In this document: in pieces, positions 1 through 9,381 of the stretch
Position numbering within the stretch: the stretch's first letter is position 1
Layout of the letters: each line of letters opens with the position of its first letter
NCBI RefSeq assembly: GCF_000373965.1
Contig: NZ_KB892835.1
Coordinates: 341,668 to 405,081, forward strand
DNA length: 63,414 bases
From: Uliginosibacterium gangwonense DSM 18521
GTDB taxonomy: Bacteria; Pseudomonadota; Gammaproteobacteria; Burkholderiales; Rhodocyclaceae
Reading direction: 5' to 3'
Notes under the pieces: model-generated
What the model was told of the DNA's origin: nothing
Database searches by the model: none
Seen by the model: only the letters and a program-made list of their open reading frames with translations
Program-made: the position numbers and the translations under genes

Positions 1-86
1 ACAGTCAGTTCAAGGCTGAAAAGCAGGCCTTTCCAGATGAAGGGGAGGCTGACCGGAATGACCGAATAATCAAAATTGCTGAACAT
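1..86 (-). CDS. gltK: Glutamate/aspartate ABC transporter permease GltK, N-terminal fragment
   Basis: Only the first 28 codons are inside the window; the gene continues beyond the left edge. The translated start reads MFSNFDYSVIPVSLPF followed by a hydrophobic stretch, which fits the first segment of the second membrane subunit of a polar amino acid importer. A clear ribosome binding site (GAGGAGG) sits 8 to 9 bases before the ATG, just after the stop of the upstream permease gene. The order binding protein, permease, permease matches gltI-gltJ-gltK in other proteobacteria, where an ATPase gene gltL normally follows. Confidence 0.8.
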   Translation of the reverse strand, partial: MFSNFDYSVIPVSLPFIWKGLLFSLELT

Positions 87-101
87 TTTGGCGATGCCTC
101 C

Positions 102-842
102 TCACTTTGCCACAATGAAGCCAGGCACATGGGCGCGGCGCTCGAAATAAGCCATGGCCCGGTTGGCCGCATATGAGCAGATGATGTAGAGCACGGTGGG
201 CACGAGCAGGCTTTCGAAGACCTGGCCCCCGGTTTCTTCCACCATCTGGCGGGAGACGAAAATCAGCTCCCATATGCCTATGGCATAGGCTACGCCGGAA
301 TTCTTAAACGCATTCATGAATTCGGAAGTCAGCGGCGGGATGATGATGCGGAACGCCATCGGCAGCAGCACATAGCGATAGGTCTGCCAAGTGGTTAAGC
401 CTAAGGCCAGCCCGGCAAAACGTTGCCCACGGGACAGGCTTTGAATCCCGGCGCGCACCTGTTCGGCAACCCGCGCAGAGGTAAATAGGCCCAGCGCCAC
501 GATGGCGGTAATGAATTCCTTGGCGGGCATATCCTGCTTGACCCAGCGGGAAAGTTCGGCTGGCAGCATTTCCGGTACCACGAAGTACCAGAGCAGCAAC
601 TGCATGAGGATGGGCACATTGCGGAAGAACTCCACCCAGGCGTGTCCGATAAAGGCCAAGCCACGGTGTGGAACCGTGCGCAGCGTGCCAATGATGCTGC
701 CCAGGCTCAAAGCGATGACCCAGGCGCTCAGGGCGATGGCCACAGTCCAACCCAGGCCATGTATCACCCAGGTGAGGTAGGTGACGTCTCCAGAGGGGAT
801 GGTCTGGAAGAAGATGCCCCAGTTCCAGTGATAGTTATGCAT
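102..842 (-). CDS. gltJ: Glutamate/aspartate ABC transporter permease GltJ
   Basis: A 246-residue inner-membrane permease of the HisM/GltJ family for polar amino acid uptake. Hydrophobic segments occur near residues 25-50, 75-95 and at the C-terminal third, and the cytoplasmic coupling region shows the EQVRAGIQSL...GQ...ALGLT pattern (around residues 127-150) expected for the loop that touches the ATPase. It lies between the binding protein gene and gltK on the same strand, with a 93-base gap to gltI that contains a stem-loop, and only 15 bases before gltK. Together they form an importer for glutamate and aspartate, though the exact substrate is inferred from family and order only. Confidence 0.9.
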   Translation of the reverse strand: MHNYHWNWGIFFQTIPSGDVTYLTWVIHGLGWTVAIALSAWVIALSLGSIIGTLRTVPHRGLAFIGHAWVEFFRNVPILMQLLLWYFVVPEMLPAELSRWVKQDMPAKEFITAIVALGLFTSARVAEQVRAGIQSLSRGQRFAGLALGLTTWQTYRYVLLPMAFRIIIPPLTSEFMNAFKNSGVAYAIGIWELIFVSRQMVEETGGQVFESLLVPTVLYIICSYAANRAMAYFERRAHVPGFIVAK

Positions 843-896
843 TTCGCGCAGAGAAACGTGTTCGCGTAGCGGGGGCTTTGCGAAGCGGGTGAAATA

Positions 897-922
897 CGTG
901 CGCCTGCCGAGGCAGGCGCACG
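897..922 (-). promoter_or_regulatory. Intercistronic stem-loop between gltI and gltJ
   Basis: A perfect 12-bp inverted repeat (CGTGCGCCTGCC and its complement, 897-908 and 911-922) sits 14 bases after the stop of gltI. There is no T run behind it on the minus strand, so it is not a classical terminator. Such hairpins after binding-protein genes often protect the upstream mRNA and raise binding-protein levels over permease levels; that role is inferred here. Confidence 0.6.
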
Positions 923-935
923 GCGATGGGGTGAA

Positions 936-1841
936 TTACTTCTTGAAGCTTTCGGCCGGATTGTCGTTCGGGTTGGCAATCAGGGCCTTGAGCGGTTCGC
1001 TCATCGGGAAGTTCATGTTGATGCCCTTGGGGGGGATCGGGGCCATGAACCACTTGGCGTAGAGCTTGGTCAGCTCACCACTCTTGGCCATCTGCTTGAC
1101 GGTTTCGTCAACCACAGCCTTGAACTGTGGATCGTCCCGACGCAGCATGATGGCAATCGGTTCGACCGACAGGGCCGGGCCGACGATGGCGTAGTCATTC
1201 GGGGTCTTGGAGTTGGCGATCAGGCCCGCAATCAGGTTGTCGTCCATCACAAAAGCCACAGCGCGGTCGGTTTCCAGCATCAGGAAGGAGTCGGCGTGAT
1301 CCTTGCCGTAGACTTCCTTGAAGTCGATGTTCTTGCCTTTTTCATGGCTGCGCATCAATTGCACGCTGGTCGTACCGGTGGTCGTGGCCACAGGCTTGCC
1401 GCCGAGTTGGTCCAGATCCTTGATGCCAGAGGATTTCTTGACGGCCATGCGCACGTTGGTCACAAACGTGGTGGGGGCAAAGGCGACCTGCTTTTGGCGG
1501 TCCAGGTTGTTGGTGGTGGAGCCGCACTCCAGATCAACCGTGCCGTTGACGACCAGGGGGATGCGGTTTTGTGAGGTAACAGCCTGGGTCTTGACTTCCA
1601 ACTTGGGCAGCGCGAGCTTGGCCTTGACAGCGTCAGCGATGTGCTTGCAGATATCGATGTGGTAGCCAATCGGTTGCTGTTGGGCATCCAGGTAAGACAG
1701 CGGGAAAGATGCTTCACGAATCCCCAGGGTGATGGCCCCTGTTTCCTTGACCTTCTTGAGCGTGCCATCAAGCGTTTCGGCAGCCGCCGCATGCGCGGCA
1801 CAGCCCAGGATCAGTGCAAAAAGGACGCGGTATTTGTACAT
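936..1841 (-). CDS. gltI: Glutamate/aspartate periplasmic binding protein GltI
   Basis: A 301-residue periplasmic solute-binding protein of family 3. Residues 1-20 (MYKYRVLFALILGCAAHAAA) form a signal peptide ending at an Ala-x-Ala site. The mature part carries the family pattern: GAITLGIREASFPLSYLD near the start, DLECGSTTNN in the middle and a C-terminal LTKLYAKWF segment. The reading frame is open 19 codons further upstream, but the ATG at 1841 is preceded by GAGGAG at good spacing and begins the signal peptide, so I chose it. First gene of the gltIJK operon; a candidate sigma-54 promoter and NtrC site lie upstream. Confidence 0.92.
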   Translation of the reverse strand: MYKYRVLFALILGCAAHAAAAETLDGTLKKVKETGAITLGIREASFPLSYLDAQQQPIGYHIDICKHIADAVKAKLALPKLEVKTQAVTSQNRIPLVVNGTVDLECGSTTNNLDRQKQVAFAPTTFVTNVRMAVKKSSGIKDLDQLGGKPVATTTGTTSVQLMRSHEKGKNIDFKEVYGKDHADSFLMLETDRAVAFVMDDNLIAGLIANSKTPNDYAIVGPALSVEPIAIMLRRDDPQFKAVVDETVKQMAKSGELTKLYAKWFMAPIPPKGINMNFPMSEPLKALIANPNDNPAESFKK

Positions 1842-1909
1842 GGATAGATGCTCCTCGAAGAAAGTTGGCCCGTCTGGCTGTTGAGTGAGTGGGCGCAAGC
1901 CTCACTACA

Positions 1910-1925
1910 CGCGAAAACCGTACCA
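1910..1925 (-). promoter_or_regulatory. Candidate sigma-54 promoter of gltI
   Basis: On the minus strand the sequence is TGGTACGGTTTTCGCG, compared with the sigma-54 consensus TGGCACGrNNNTTGCW. The invariant GG (1923-1924) and GC (1911-1912) are present with the required 10-base spacing, and 10 of the 13 defined positions agree. Transcription would start near 1899, giving a leader of about 58 bases before gltI. Confidence 0.55.
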
Positions 1926-2054
1926 CTTTTTGATGACCGCTTGGTCTTAAGCCCGAACAAGTTGCAGCTTTCTTGTTCAGCGCGCCATTTTTATAGGGAT
2001 TTTCTCCAGCCGTCTACTGGCGCGAGCAATCAGGCGGAGGCCGTTTGTGTAATA

Positions 2055-2071
2055 TGCACTAAAATAGTGCA
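2055..2071. promoter_or_regulatory. Candidate NtrC (GlnG) enhancer site upstream of gltI
   Basis: TGCACTAAAATAGTGCA is a perfect 7-3-7 palindrome and closely follows the enterobacterial NtrC site TGCACC-N5-GGTGCA. It is about 165 bases upstream of the predicted sigma-54 start for gltI, a usual enhancer distance. The 320-base stretch 1842-2161 holds no gene; besides this site and the promoter I see only AT-rich sequence near the 3' end of the tetR gene. Confidence 0.5.
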
Positions 2072-2161
2072 AAAAGGCGTAGTTTTTGGCACGGTTTTGG
2101 GGAGTATAAAACTGCTCTATCCTTTAGTGGCCCCAAAATCGCCCAAGAACACAGGCTGGCG

Positions 2162-2764
2162 CTAATCGACGATGAGTGATTTGATGGTATGGCGCAGCAC
2201 CTTGACCAATGCCTCCTGGTCGAGCGTGCGGCCGTACAGGCTGCGAATCGTGAGCCCGCTGAACAGGGCGCCCATGATTTCGGCCCGTGCGGTCATCTCT
2301 TCTTCATCCAGAGGGGGACGGTCGCCACGCGCAGCCACAAAAAATTGGCGGCATGTACCGGATACGATCTGATCTACCCGCCGCATCATTTCCGATACCT
2401 TCGGGTTTCGTGCCGCCTCGGCCAGCACTTCTATCTTGAGGGCCGCTTTTTTTTGTTCGTTTTTACAGGTCAGGTGCAGTAGCATCGAGTCCAGCAGACC
2501 TTGCAGGATGTCGTCCTGGCGCTGGATGCGCGCGATATTGTCTAGGATGTCGGCCATGTCGCGCTCCACGATGGCCGCGATGATGGCTTCCTTGTTTTCA
2601 AAATAGTGATAGATGTGTCCAGGGCTCATGCCCGCGCTCTTTGAGATGGAGGCTATGCTGGCGCCGTGGAAGCCCTGCTGGCAGAAGCACCCGGTGGCTG
2701 CATCCAGGATCTGATCCTGACGCGATGAACAGACTTTTTTGGCGGTGTCGGTAGTATCGGTCAT
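2162..2764 (-). CDS. TetR/AcrR-family transcriptional repressor
   Basis: A 200-residue regulator. Residues 14-62 form the TetR DNA-binding domain, with the characteristic QILDAATGCFCQQGFHGAS, then ISKSAGMSPGHIYHYFENKEA. The remaining all-helical part would bind a hydrophobic ligand. The frame is open 46 codons further upstream inside the neighbouring gene, but the ATG at 2764 fits the family start. It begins 5 bases after the stop of the thioesterase gene, so the two are co-transcribed, divergent from the RND efflux operon. By analogy with AcrR, TtgR and MexL it likely represses that pump; the target is inferred from position. Confidence 0.85.
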   Translation of the reverse strand: MTDTTDTAKKVCSSRQDQILDAATGCFCQQGFHGASIASISKSAGMSPGHIYHYFENKEAIIAAIVERDMADILDNIARIQRQDDILQGLLDSMLLHLTCKNEQKKAALKIEVLAEAARNPKVSEMMRRVDQIVSGTCRQFFVAARGDRPPLDEEEMTARAEIMGALFSGLTIRSLYGRTLDQEALVKVLRHTIKSLIVD

Positions 2765-2769
2765 GATTT

Positions 2770-3261
2770 TCAGGTAAACGAAGTGACGGGGTCTTGCAGC
2801 CAGGCAAGCACTTCCGTGTCGTCGGCAATGATCGTGAAATCCGCACGCAATTCGGCAGGGATTGCCTGTGGTCGTCCGGTTTTGGCGTTGACATAGACCC
2901 ACTGGGTCTCAGCGCGCGCCAGTACCTGCCGGTCGGCGGCGCGCAGGAACAGGTATTTGCGCGGCGAGCTTTGCTCGCCCATGTCTGCAATCCAGGTTGC
3001 CAATGCAATGTTTTCATTGGCAAAGCTTGGGCGCAGGTATTCAATGAAATGGGAACGGATCACCCAGGAACTGCGCGCGCACAGGTAGCGCTCCATCGGC
3101 CAGCCACAGGCGCTGGAATGTGCGGTGGCAACGTCCTGCATCCAGCGCAGATATTCGAGGTTGTTGACATGGCGATTGATGTCAATCGCGCTGTCCGGGA
3201 TATTGAAGCAATGGGTAAATACGCCGTGCATCATGGTTTCAGAATCTTGGTCCCTGTTCAT
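2770..3261 (-). CDS. Acyl-CoA thioesterase, 4HBT (hotdog) family
   Basis: A 163-residue single-domain hotdog protein. The helix region DINRHVNNLEYLRWMQD (about residues 27-43) contains the conserved H-x-N-N-x-x-Y-L element of the 4-hydroxybenzoyl-CoA thioesterase/YbgC group, and SRKYLFLRAADRQVLARAETQWVYVNAKTGRP is the usual strand pair. It would hydrolyse a short or aromatic acyl-CoA in the cytoplasm. The start is uncertain: ATG 3261 is the longest, but the internal ATGATG about 10 codons in is equally possible because neither has a strong ribosome site. It shares an operon with the TetR regulator, which is unusual for a pump repressor. Confidence 0.8.
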   Translation of the reverse strand: MNRDQDSETMMHGVFTHCFNIPDSAIDINRHVNNLEYLRWMQDVATAHSSACGWPMERYLCARSSWVIRSHFIEYLRPSFANENIALATWIADMGEQSSPRKYLFLRAADRQVLARAETQWVYVNAKTGRPQAIPAELRADFTIIADDTEVLAWLQDPVTSFT

Positions 3262-3428
3262 GAAAAGGTTTGCACAAATCCTCTGTCTGGGTGACGATAT
3301 AGAGCCGATAAGAGCGGCTTATTTAACGTAACGCCATGTTCCAGAAGAGGTTTTTGCATGCGGTTCATCATGAACAGCGTCTTAAGGTAGCTTTATCTTG
3401 GCTTGATTTTATCTCAAATTGCGCATTA

Positions 3429-3440
3429 GAATGAACATTC
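3429..3440. promoter_or_regulatory. Candidate TetR operator in the divergent promoter region
   Basis: GAATGAACATTC is a 5-2-5 palindrome inside the wider TAGAATGAACATTCAATCTA, about 115 bases before the efflux adaptor gene and 170 bases before the thioesterase. It is the clearest dyad I see in the 294-base divergent gap (3262-3555), which otherwise holds AT-rich promoter-like sequence. The link to the TetR protein is inferred. Confidence 0.4.
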
Positions 3441-3555
3441 AATCTAGTCGCTGACAAACGTAATTGCCAGCAACGTTTTCTCCCGCTCCGTTTTTGTGTG
3501 TCTTGTTTGCATACATCTAAGCGGTTGGGTTTTTGCCCCAAGTTGAGGATCTCCC

Positions 3556-4743
3556 ATGCAAATCAAACAAATTATTATTTACAGTGCAACGATTGCCGCG
3601 CTGGCTTCCCTGGCTGCGTGCGGCAAGCCTCAACAAGGTGGTGCTGGCGGTCCTGGTGGTCAGATGCCGCCCGCCGAGGTCGGTGTGGTGGCTGTCCAGC
3701 CGCAAACGGTGGACCTGAATACCGAATTGGCGGGGCGGACCAGTGCCTACGCAATGGCTGAAATCCGCCCGCAGGTTGGCGGTATCGTCCAGAAGCGGGT
3801 GTTTACCGAAGGGGGAGAGGTCAAGGCAGGGGAGTTGCTCTACCAGATTGACCCCGCGACTTATCAGGCCAGCCTGGAAAGTGCCAAGGCAGCACTGGCG
3901 CGCGATGAGGCCACTGTGATGAGCGCGAAGGCCAAGGCTGAGCGTTACCAGAGCCTGATTGCCGACAAGGCCATCAGCCAACAGGATTTCGACGATGCCC
4001 AGGCTGCCTACAAGCAGGCAGAAGCCAATGTGCTCTCTGACAAGGCTGCGATCCAGACCGCCCAGATCAACCTGGGTTATACCCGTGTGAGTTCTCCGAT
4101 CTCCGGGCGGATTGGCAAGTCTTCTGTCACGCAAGGAGCCTTGGTCACGACCAACCAGACCACTGCGCTGGCTACCGTGCAGCAACTGGACCCGATCTAT
4201 GTCGACCTGACCCAATCCATGGCGGATCTGATGCGCCTGAAGCGTGAGCTGGCCAGCGGTGCCCTCAAGCGTGCTGGCAGCAACGAAGCCAAGGTGCAAC
4301 TGGTGCTGGAAGATGGCACGGTCTACCCCATCGAAGGCAAGCTCGCCTTTACCGATGTGACCGTCGATCAAACCAGCGAGAGCGTCTCGCTGCGTGCGCT
4401 CTTCCCCAACCCCAAGCATGAACTGCTGCCGGGTATGTTTGTACGCGCCCGCCTGGAAACCGGTGCCCGCGACCAGAGCATCCTTGTGCCCCAGCAGGCA
4501 GTTTCCCACAACACGCGTGGGGACGCAGTCGTGATGATTGCCAGCAATGACGGCAAGTTTGAACAACGCCTCATCAAGGCTGAGCAGACGGTGGGTGACA
4601 AATGGTTGGTGACGGATGGTTTGAAGCCCGGCGACCAAGTGATTGTCGAAGGGTTGCAACGTCTGCGCCCAGGCACTGTGATCAAACCCGTCCCCATGGG
4701 GAGCAGTAGTGCGCCTGCCGCCGCCAGTTCGGCTGCACGCTAA
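3556..4743 (+). CDS. RND efflux periplasmic adaptor (MexA/AcrA family)
   Basis: A 395-residue lipoprotein adaptor that links the inner-membrane pump to the outer-membrane channel. Residues 1-21 are a lipoprotein signal with lipobox LAAC (lipid-modified Cys22). Then come the biotinyl-lipoyl half domain ([21 protein letters not shown]), the alpha-helical hairpin ([17 protein letters not shown] to [14 protein letters not shown]), the second lipoyl half ([15 protein letters not shown]) and the beta-barrel and membrane-proximal domains. GAGGAT lies 6 bases before the ATG. First gene of a three-gene operon, 14 bases ahead of the pump gene. The exported drugs cannot be read from sequence. Confidence 0.93.
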   Translation: MQIKQIIIYSATIAALASLAACGKPQQGGAGGPGGQMPPAEVGVVAVQPQTVDLNTELAGRTSAYAMAEIRPQVGGIVQKRVFTEGGEVKAGELLYQIDPATYQASLESAKAALARDEATVMSAKAKAERYQSLIADKAISQQDFDDAQAAYKQAEANVLSDKAAIQTAQINLGYTRVSSPISGRIGKSSVTQGALVTTNQTTALATVQQLDPIYVDLTQSMADLMRLKRELASGALKRAGSNEAKVQLVLEDGTVYPIEGKLAFTDVTVDQTSESVSLRALFPNPKHELLPGMFVRARLETGARDQSILVPQQAVSHNTRGDAVVMIASNDGKFEQRLIKAEQTVGDKWLVTDGLKPGDQVIVEGLQRLRPGTVIKPVPMGSSSAPAAASSAAR

Positions 4744-4757
4744 GGGAGAGGATATCC

Positions 4758-7700
4758 ATGGCACGGTTTTTTATAGATAGACCCATTTTTGCATGGGTGA
4801 TTGCCATCATCATCATGTTGGCAGGGGCATTGTCGATTGATACATTGCCTGTTTCGCAGTATCCATCCATTGCGCCGCCTACCATCGCCATTTCCACCAG
4901 CTACCCTGGCGCTTCGGCCAAGACGCTGGAAGACTCAGTGACCCAGATCATCGAGCAGAAGATGAACGGGCTCGATGGCCTCTTGTACATGAACTCGACC
5001 AGTGATGCCTCGGGGAGCGTGTCCATCAACCTGACTTTCAAGGCAGGGACCAATCCGGACATCGCACAGGTGCAGGTGCAGAACAAGCTGCAATCCGCGC
5101 TGACCCGTTTGCCGCAGGAAGTGCAGAACCAGGGGGTGACGGTCGCCAAGAGCGCACGTAACTATCTGCTTGTGCTTGGTTTCGTGTCGGAAGACGGCAG
5201 TCTGACCCAGAATGACTTGACCGACTATGTGGTCGCTAACATTAATGACCCGATCAGCCGCGTGGAAGGCGTGGGTGAAGTTCAGACCTTCGGTTCGCAG
5301 TATGCTATGCGCATATGGCTCAATCCGGCCAAGCTGCATAACTACAGCCTGACACCAGGGGATGTGAAAAACGCGATTACCGCACAAAACGTGCAGGTAT
5401 CCGCCGGGCAATTGGGTGGCACACCGGCTGTGGACGGCCAGCGGCTCAATGCCACGGTCAATGTGCAAAGCCGTTTGCAGACGCCTGAGCAGTTCGGCAA
5501 GATCCTGCTGCGCACCAATACCAATGGTTCTGCGGTCTACCTGAAGGATGTGGCCAGTATCGAGTTGGGGGCGGAAAGCTACAACGCGGTGGCCCGCTTC
5601 AAGGGCAAGCCTGCCGCCGGTCTGGGGATCAAGCTGGCTGCGGGGGCCAATGCGCTGACCACGGCCAAGGCGGTCAAGGCCAAGATTGCAGAGATGTCGC
5701 GCTTCTTCCCGCATGGCATGCAGGTGGTCACGCCTTATGACACCACCCCGTTCGTCAAGCTCTCTATTGAAGAAGTGATCAAGACGCTGGCCGAAGCCAT
5801 TGTGTTGGTGTTCCTGGTGATGTGGCTGTTCTTGCAGAACTTCCGCGCCACCCTGATCCCGACAATTGCCGTGCCGGTGGTGTTGCTGGGTACCTTTGGG
5901 GTGCTGTCGGCCTTTGGCTTCACGATCAACACTTTGACCATGTTTGGCTTGGTGCTGGCCATCGGCTTGCTGGTGGATGATGCCATCGTCGTGGTTGAAA
6001 ACGTTGAACGCTTGATGAGTGAAGAAGGGCTGTCGCCTTACGAAGCCACCAAGAAATCGATGGATCAGATTACCGGCGCCCTGGTCGGGATCGCGCTAGT
6101 TCTCTCTGCCGTGTTTGTGCCTATGGCCTTTTTCGGCGGATCCACAGGGGTTATTTATCGGCAATTTTCCATCACCATTGTTTCCGCAATGGTACTTTCT
6201 GTGGTGGTAGCCCTGATCCTGACGCCAGCGTTGTGCGCTACTTTGCTCAAGCCCGTGCATCAAGGGGAACACTTCTCGGAGAACTGGTTCTTCCGTGGCT
6301 TCAACCGCATGTTTGATGCCAGCGTGCTGCGTTATACCCGTGGCGTAGGCAATATGCTTGGCAAGCGCACGCGCTACATGTTCATCTATGTGGTGATCGT
6401 GGTTGTTGTGGGCTTCCTGTTCGTCCGCTTGCCAACAGCATTCTTGCCGGATGAAGACCAGGGCGTGTTGTTTGCCCAGATTCAGTTGCCTGCGGGGTCA
6501 ACGCAGGAGCAGACGCTGGAAACCATCAAGAAAGTGGAAAACCATTTCCTGAAGGATGAAAGCAAGGCAGTTGAATCGATCTTTACCATTGCGGGCTTCA
6601 GCTTCGGCGGTAGCGGGCAGAACAACGGCTTGGCCTTCGTGATGCTCAAGGACTGGTCGGTGCGTAATTCTCCTGAACTGAAGGTGCAGGCGGTTGCCGG
6701 GCGTGCGATGGGGGCTTTCTCCCAGTTCCGTGAGGCGATGGTGTTTGCCTTTGCGCCTCCCGCCGTGATTGAGTTGGGTAATGCCACCGGGTTCGATTTG
6801 CAGTTGCAGGACCGCTCAGGCGTGGGCCATGAAACCCTGATGGCTGCACGTAACCAGTTCCTGGGGATGGCGATGAAGAACCCGGCTCTGATGGCGGTGC
6901 GTCCCAATGGTCAGGACGATACGCCACAATACCAAGTGGATATTGATCCCATTCGTGCCACAGCCCTGGGGCTGAGCCTGACGGATATCAACACCACCTT
7001 GTCGACGGCCTGGGGGAGTGCCTATGCCAATGATTTCCTGGATAAAGGCCGGGTCAAGCGTGTGTACCTGCAAGGGGATGCACCTTCACGGATGCAGCCT
7101 GAAGACCTGAACAAGTGGTATGTGCGTAATGCGCAGAACCAGATGGTGCCGTTCTCCGCGTTCGGCAAGGCACACTGGGGCTATGGTTCGCCGCGTCTGG
7201 AACGTTACAACGGCAACTCTTCTGTTGAAGTTCTGGGGCAACCTGGGATTGGCAAGAGTACCGGGGACGCGATGGCCGCAGCCGAGCAGATTGCAGCGCA
7301 ACTGCCAGCCGGGATTGGTTACGAGTGGACCGGGATTTCGTATGAAGAACGGCAGGCAGGTTCCCAGGCCCCCGCCTTGTATGCCATCTCGCTGCTCGTG
7401 GTGTTCCTGAGTCTGGCCGCCCTGTATGAAAGCTGGTCGGTGCCTTTCTCGGTCATCCTCGTGGTGCCGCTGGGGGTTATTGGCGCCTTGCTGGCAGCAC
7501 ATGGGCGTGGCTATTCCAACGACGTATTCTTCCAGGTCGGCTTGCTGACCACGGTGGGGCTGTCGTGTAAGAACGCAATTCTGATTGTCGAGTTTGCCAA
7601 GCAGTTGCAGGAACAGGGGCAGGATGTGGTGGCCGCCACCATGCAGGCTGTCCGTATGCGTCTGCGTCCGATCCTGATGACTTCGCTGGCCTTCGGCCTG

Positions 7701-7895
7701 GGGGTGTTGCCGCTGGCAATTTCCCACGGCGCGGGTTCTGGCGGTCAGAATGCCATCGGCACGGGCGTGCTCGGCGGGATGATCTCGGCCACCGTACTGG
7801 GGATCTTCCTGGTGCCGGTATTCTTTGTCGTGATTCGTAGTCATTTCAAGTTCAAGTTGCGGGCGACGAGTCCTGACGGGAAGGAGACCCACTGA
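4758..7895 (+). CDS. RND multidrug efflux pump subunit (MexB/AcrB family, HAE1)
   Basis: A 1045-residue inner-membrane proton antiporter, full length for the family. It starts with the typical [17 protein letters not shown] first transmembrane segment, has two large periplasmic loops and two sets of transmembrane helices. TM4 carries the paired aspartates of the proton relay in [18 protein letters not shown], and the second half has the matching [15 protein letters not shown] segment. It works as a trimer with the adaptor upstream and the OprM-like channel downstream. GGAGAGGA precedes the ATG. Its stop overlaps the next start by one base (TGATG), so translation of the two is coupled. Confidence 0.95.
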   Translation: MARFFIDRPIFAWVIAIIIMLAGALSIDTLPVSQYPSIAPPTIAISTSYPGASAKTLEDSVTQIIEQKMNGLDGLLYMNSTSDASGSVSINLTFKAGTNPDIAQVQVQNKLQSALTRLPQEVQNQGVTVAKSARNYLLVLGFVSEDGSLTQNDLTDYVVANINDPISRVEGVGEVQTFGSQYAMRIWLNPAKLHNYSLTPGDVKNAITAQNVQVSAGQLGGTPAVDGQRLNATVNVQSRLQTPEQFGKILLRTNTNGSAVYLKDVASIELGAESYNAVARFKGKPAAGLGIKLAAGANALTTAKAVKAKIAEMSRFFPHGMQVVTPYDTTPFVKLSIEEVIKTLAEAIVLVFLVMWLFLQNFRATLIPTIAVPVVLLGTFGVLSAFGFTINTLTMFGLVLAIGLLVDDAIVVVENVERLMSEEGLSPYEATKKSMDQITGALVGIALVLSAVFVPMAFFGGSTGVIYRQFSITIVSAMVLSVVVALILTPALCATLLKPVHQGEHFSENWFFRGFNRMFDASVLRYTRGVGNMLGKRTRYMFIYVVIVVVVGFLFVRLPTAFLPDEDQGVLFAQIQLPAGSTQEQTLETIKKVENHFLKDESKAVESIFTIAGFSFGGSGQNNGLAFVMLKDWSVRNSPELKVQAVAGRAMGAFSQFREAMVFAFAPPAVIELGNATGFDLQLQDRSGVGHETLMAARNQFLGMAMKNPALMAVRPNGQDDTPQYQVDIDPIRATALGLSLTDINTTLSTAWGSAYANDFLDKGRVKRVYLQGDAPSRMQPEDLNKWYVRNAQNQMVPFSAFGKAHWGYGSPRLERYNGNSSVEVLGQPGIGKSTGDAMAAAEQIAAQLPAGIGYEWTGISYEERQAGSQAPALYAISLLVVFLSLAALYESWSVPFSVILVVPLGVIGALLAAHGRGYSNDVFFQVGLLTTVGLSCKNAILIVEFAKQLQEQGQDVVAATMQAVRMRLRPILMTSLAFGLGVLPLAISHGAGSGGQNAIGTGVLGGMISATVLGIFLVPVFFVVIRSHFKFKLRATSPDGKETH

Positions 7896-9307
7896 TGAAT
7901 AAGCACCCAATCAAACTGGCGCTGATCCTGGCGGCGAGCCTGAGTGCTTGTTCCATGGCGCCAACCTACCAGCGTCCGGCCATGCCGGTCCCTGCGCAGT
8001 GGTCGCAGCAGACGGCAGCCGGGCAGGCTGTGAGCCAGTTGCCCTGGCGGGATTATTTTGCCGACCCCGCCCTGCGCAAGCTGATCGACACGGCCCTTGA
8101 AAACAACCGCGATCTGCGGGTGGCAGCGCTGACTGTCAAGAAATATGAGGCGCAATACCGCATCCAGCGGGCGGCGCAGTTCCCAACGGTCAACGCCACC
8201 GGGAGTGAGACAGCGACACGCACGCCTGCTGCTTTGTCATCGACGGGCAAGGAACGCGTCAGCCATCAATACGCGGCAGGGGTTGGTATTTCCTCTTATG
8301 AGCTGGATTTCTTCGGGCGTATCCAAAGCCTGAAGGATCAGGCGCTGGAGCAATACCTGTCCATGGAGGAGTCCCAACGGACCACCCAGATCAGTCTGGT
8401 GGCGCAGATTGCCAGCGATTACCTGACCCTGGCGGCGGATCGTGAGCGCTTGCTCCTGGCGCAAAGTACCCTGCAAAGCTATCAGGAGACAGTGAGCCTG
8501 ATGACGCGCAAGGCACAGGCAGGCTCATCTTCTGCACTGGATGTGGCACAGGCCCAGTCCGGGCTTGAGTCCGCGCGTGCCGATCTGGCCCGCTACACGA
8601 GTCTGGTCGAGCAGGATATCGATACGTTGAGCATGGACGTGGGCAGCGATGTCTCCAAGGACCTGCTTCCCGAAAAACTGCCAGAGCAGATCACCAGCTT
8701 TGCCGATCTGCCTGCGGGGACGCCATCGGATGTGCTGCTGACCCGTCCAGACGTGATCCAGGCCGAGCATCAGCTCAAGGCGGCCAACGCCAACATCGGG
8801 GCGGCACGGGCGGCATTCTTCCCGAAGATCGCGCTGACGGCTTCGGGTGGCTTTGGGAGTGTGATGCTGGATGATCTGTTCAAGGGGGCTTCGCGCACCT
8901 GGACCTTCATGCCGCAGATCAGCATACCGATCTTCGATGCGGGTTTGAACAGCGCCAACCTGGATGTCGCCAAGATCAACCGCGATATTTATGTTGCACA
9001 GTACGAGAAGGCTATCCAGACGGCATTCCGCGAAGTGTCGACCGCGCTGACGCAACATGGCTCGTTGGTGGAGCAGGAGTCCGCACAGGTTTCCTTGACC
9101 ACCGCGTATGCCGATGTCGATCGCCTGACCCGCCTGCGTTTTGACAAAGGGGTGGAAAACTACCTGAATGTGCTGACTGCCCAGCGCAATCTGTATGGCG
9201 CCCAGCAAAACCTGATCACGATTCGTCAATCGCGGCAGGCCAATATGGTGACGCTCTACAAGGTGCTCGGTGGTGGAGGCGTGCAGGAAGGCAAGTCGGC
9301 TTCCTGA
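7895..9307 (+). CDS. Outer-membrane efflux channel lipoprotein (OprM/NodT family)
   Basis: A 470-residue TolC-like outer membrane factor. The lipobox LSAC predicts acylation at Cys19. Two OEP repeats follow, each with the long coiled helices of the periplasmic tunnel; recognisable family blocks are LPWRDYFADPALRKLI near residue 50, GISSYELDFFGRIQSL near 130 and TRPDVIQAEHQLKAANANIGAARAAFFP (split by the second repeat) near 285. AAGGAG precedes the start. Last gene of the RND operon and followed directly by a strong terminator. Confidence 0.94.
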   Translation: MNKHPIKLALILAASLSACSMAPTYQRPAMPVPAQWSQQTAAGQAVSQLPWRDYFADPALRKLIDTALENNRDLRVAALTVKKYEAQYRIQRAAQFPTVNATGSETATRTPAALSSTGKERVSHQYAAGVGISSYELDFFGRIQSLKDQALEQYLSMEESQRTTQISLVAQIASDYLTLAADRERLLLAQSTLQSYQETVSLMTRKAQAGSSSALDVAQAQSGLESARADLARYTSLVEQDIDTLSMDVGSDVSKDLLPEKLPEQITSFADLPAGTPSDVLLTRPDVIQAEHQLKAANANIGAARAAFFPKIALTASGGFGSVMLDDLFKGASRTWTFMPQISIPIFDAGLNSANLDVAKINRDIYVAQYEKAIQTAFREVSTALTQHGSLVEQESAQVSLTTAYADVDRLTRLRFDKGVENYLNVLTAQRNLYGAQQNLITIRQSRQANMVTLYKVLGGGGVQEGKSAS

Positions 9308-9331
9308 TGTAGCGGTGATGAGAAGAGACCT

Positions 9332-9365
9332 GGCCTGCAAGGGGGAGCCCTTGCAGGCCTTTTTT
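9332..9365 (+). terminator. Rho-independent terminator of the RND operon
   Basis: A perfect 12-bp stem (GGCCTGCAAGGG / CCCTTGCAGGCC) with a GGAG tetraloop is followed by six T residues, 24 bases after the oprM-like stop. Confidence 0.95.
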
Positions 9366-9381
9366 ATGCCATGGGCAGCAC

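Noticed and set aside
2095-2115. TTGGCACGGTTTTGGGG on the plus strand, a possible sigma-54 promoter
   Set aside because: The -12 position has GG instead of GC, and it would point into the 3' end of the tetR gene on the opposite strand.
3517-4764. 415-codon open frame antisense to the efflux adaptor gene
   Set aside because: It mirrors the codon bias of the real gene, has no recognisable domain and no ribosome site.
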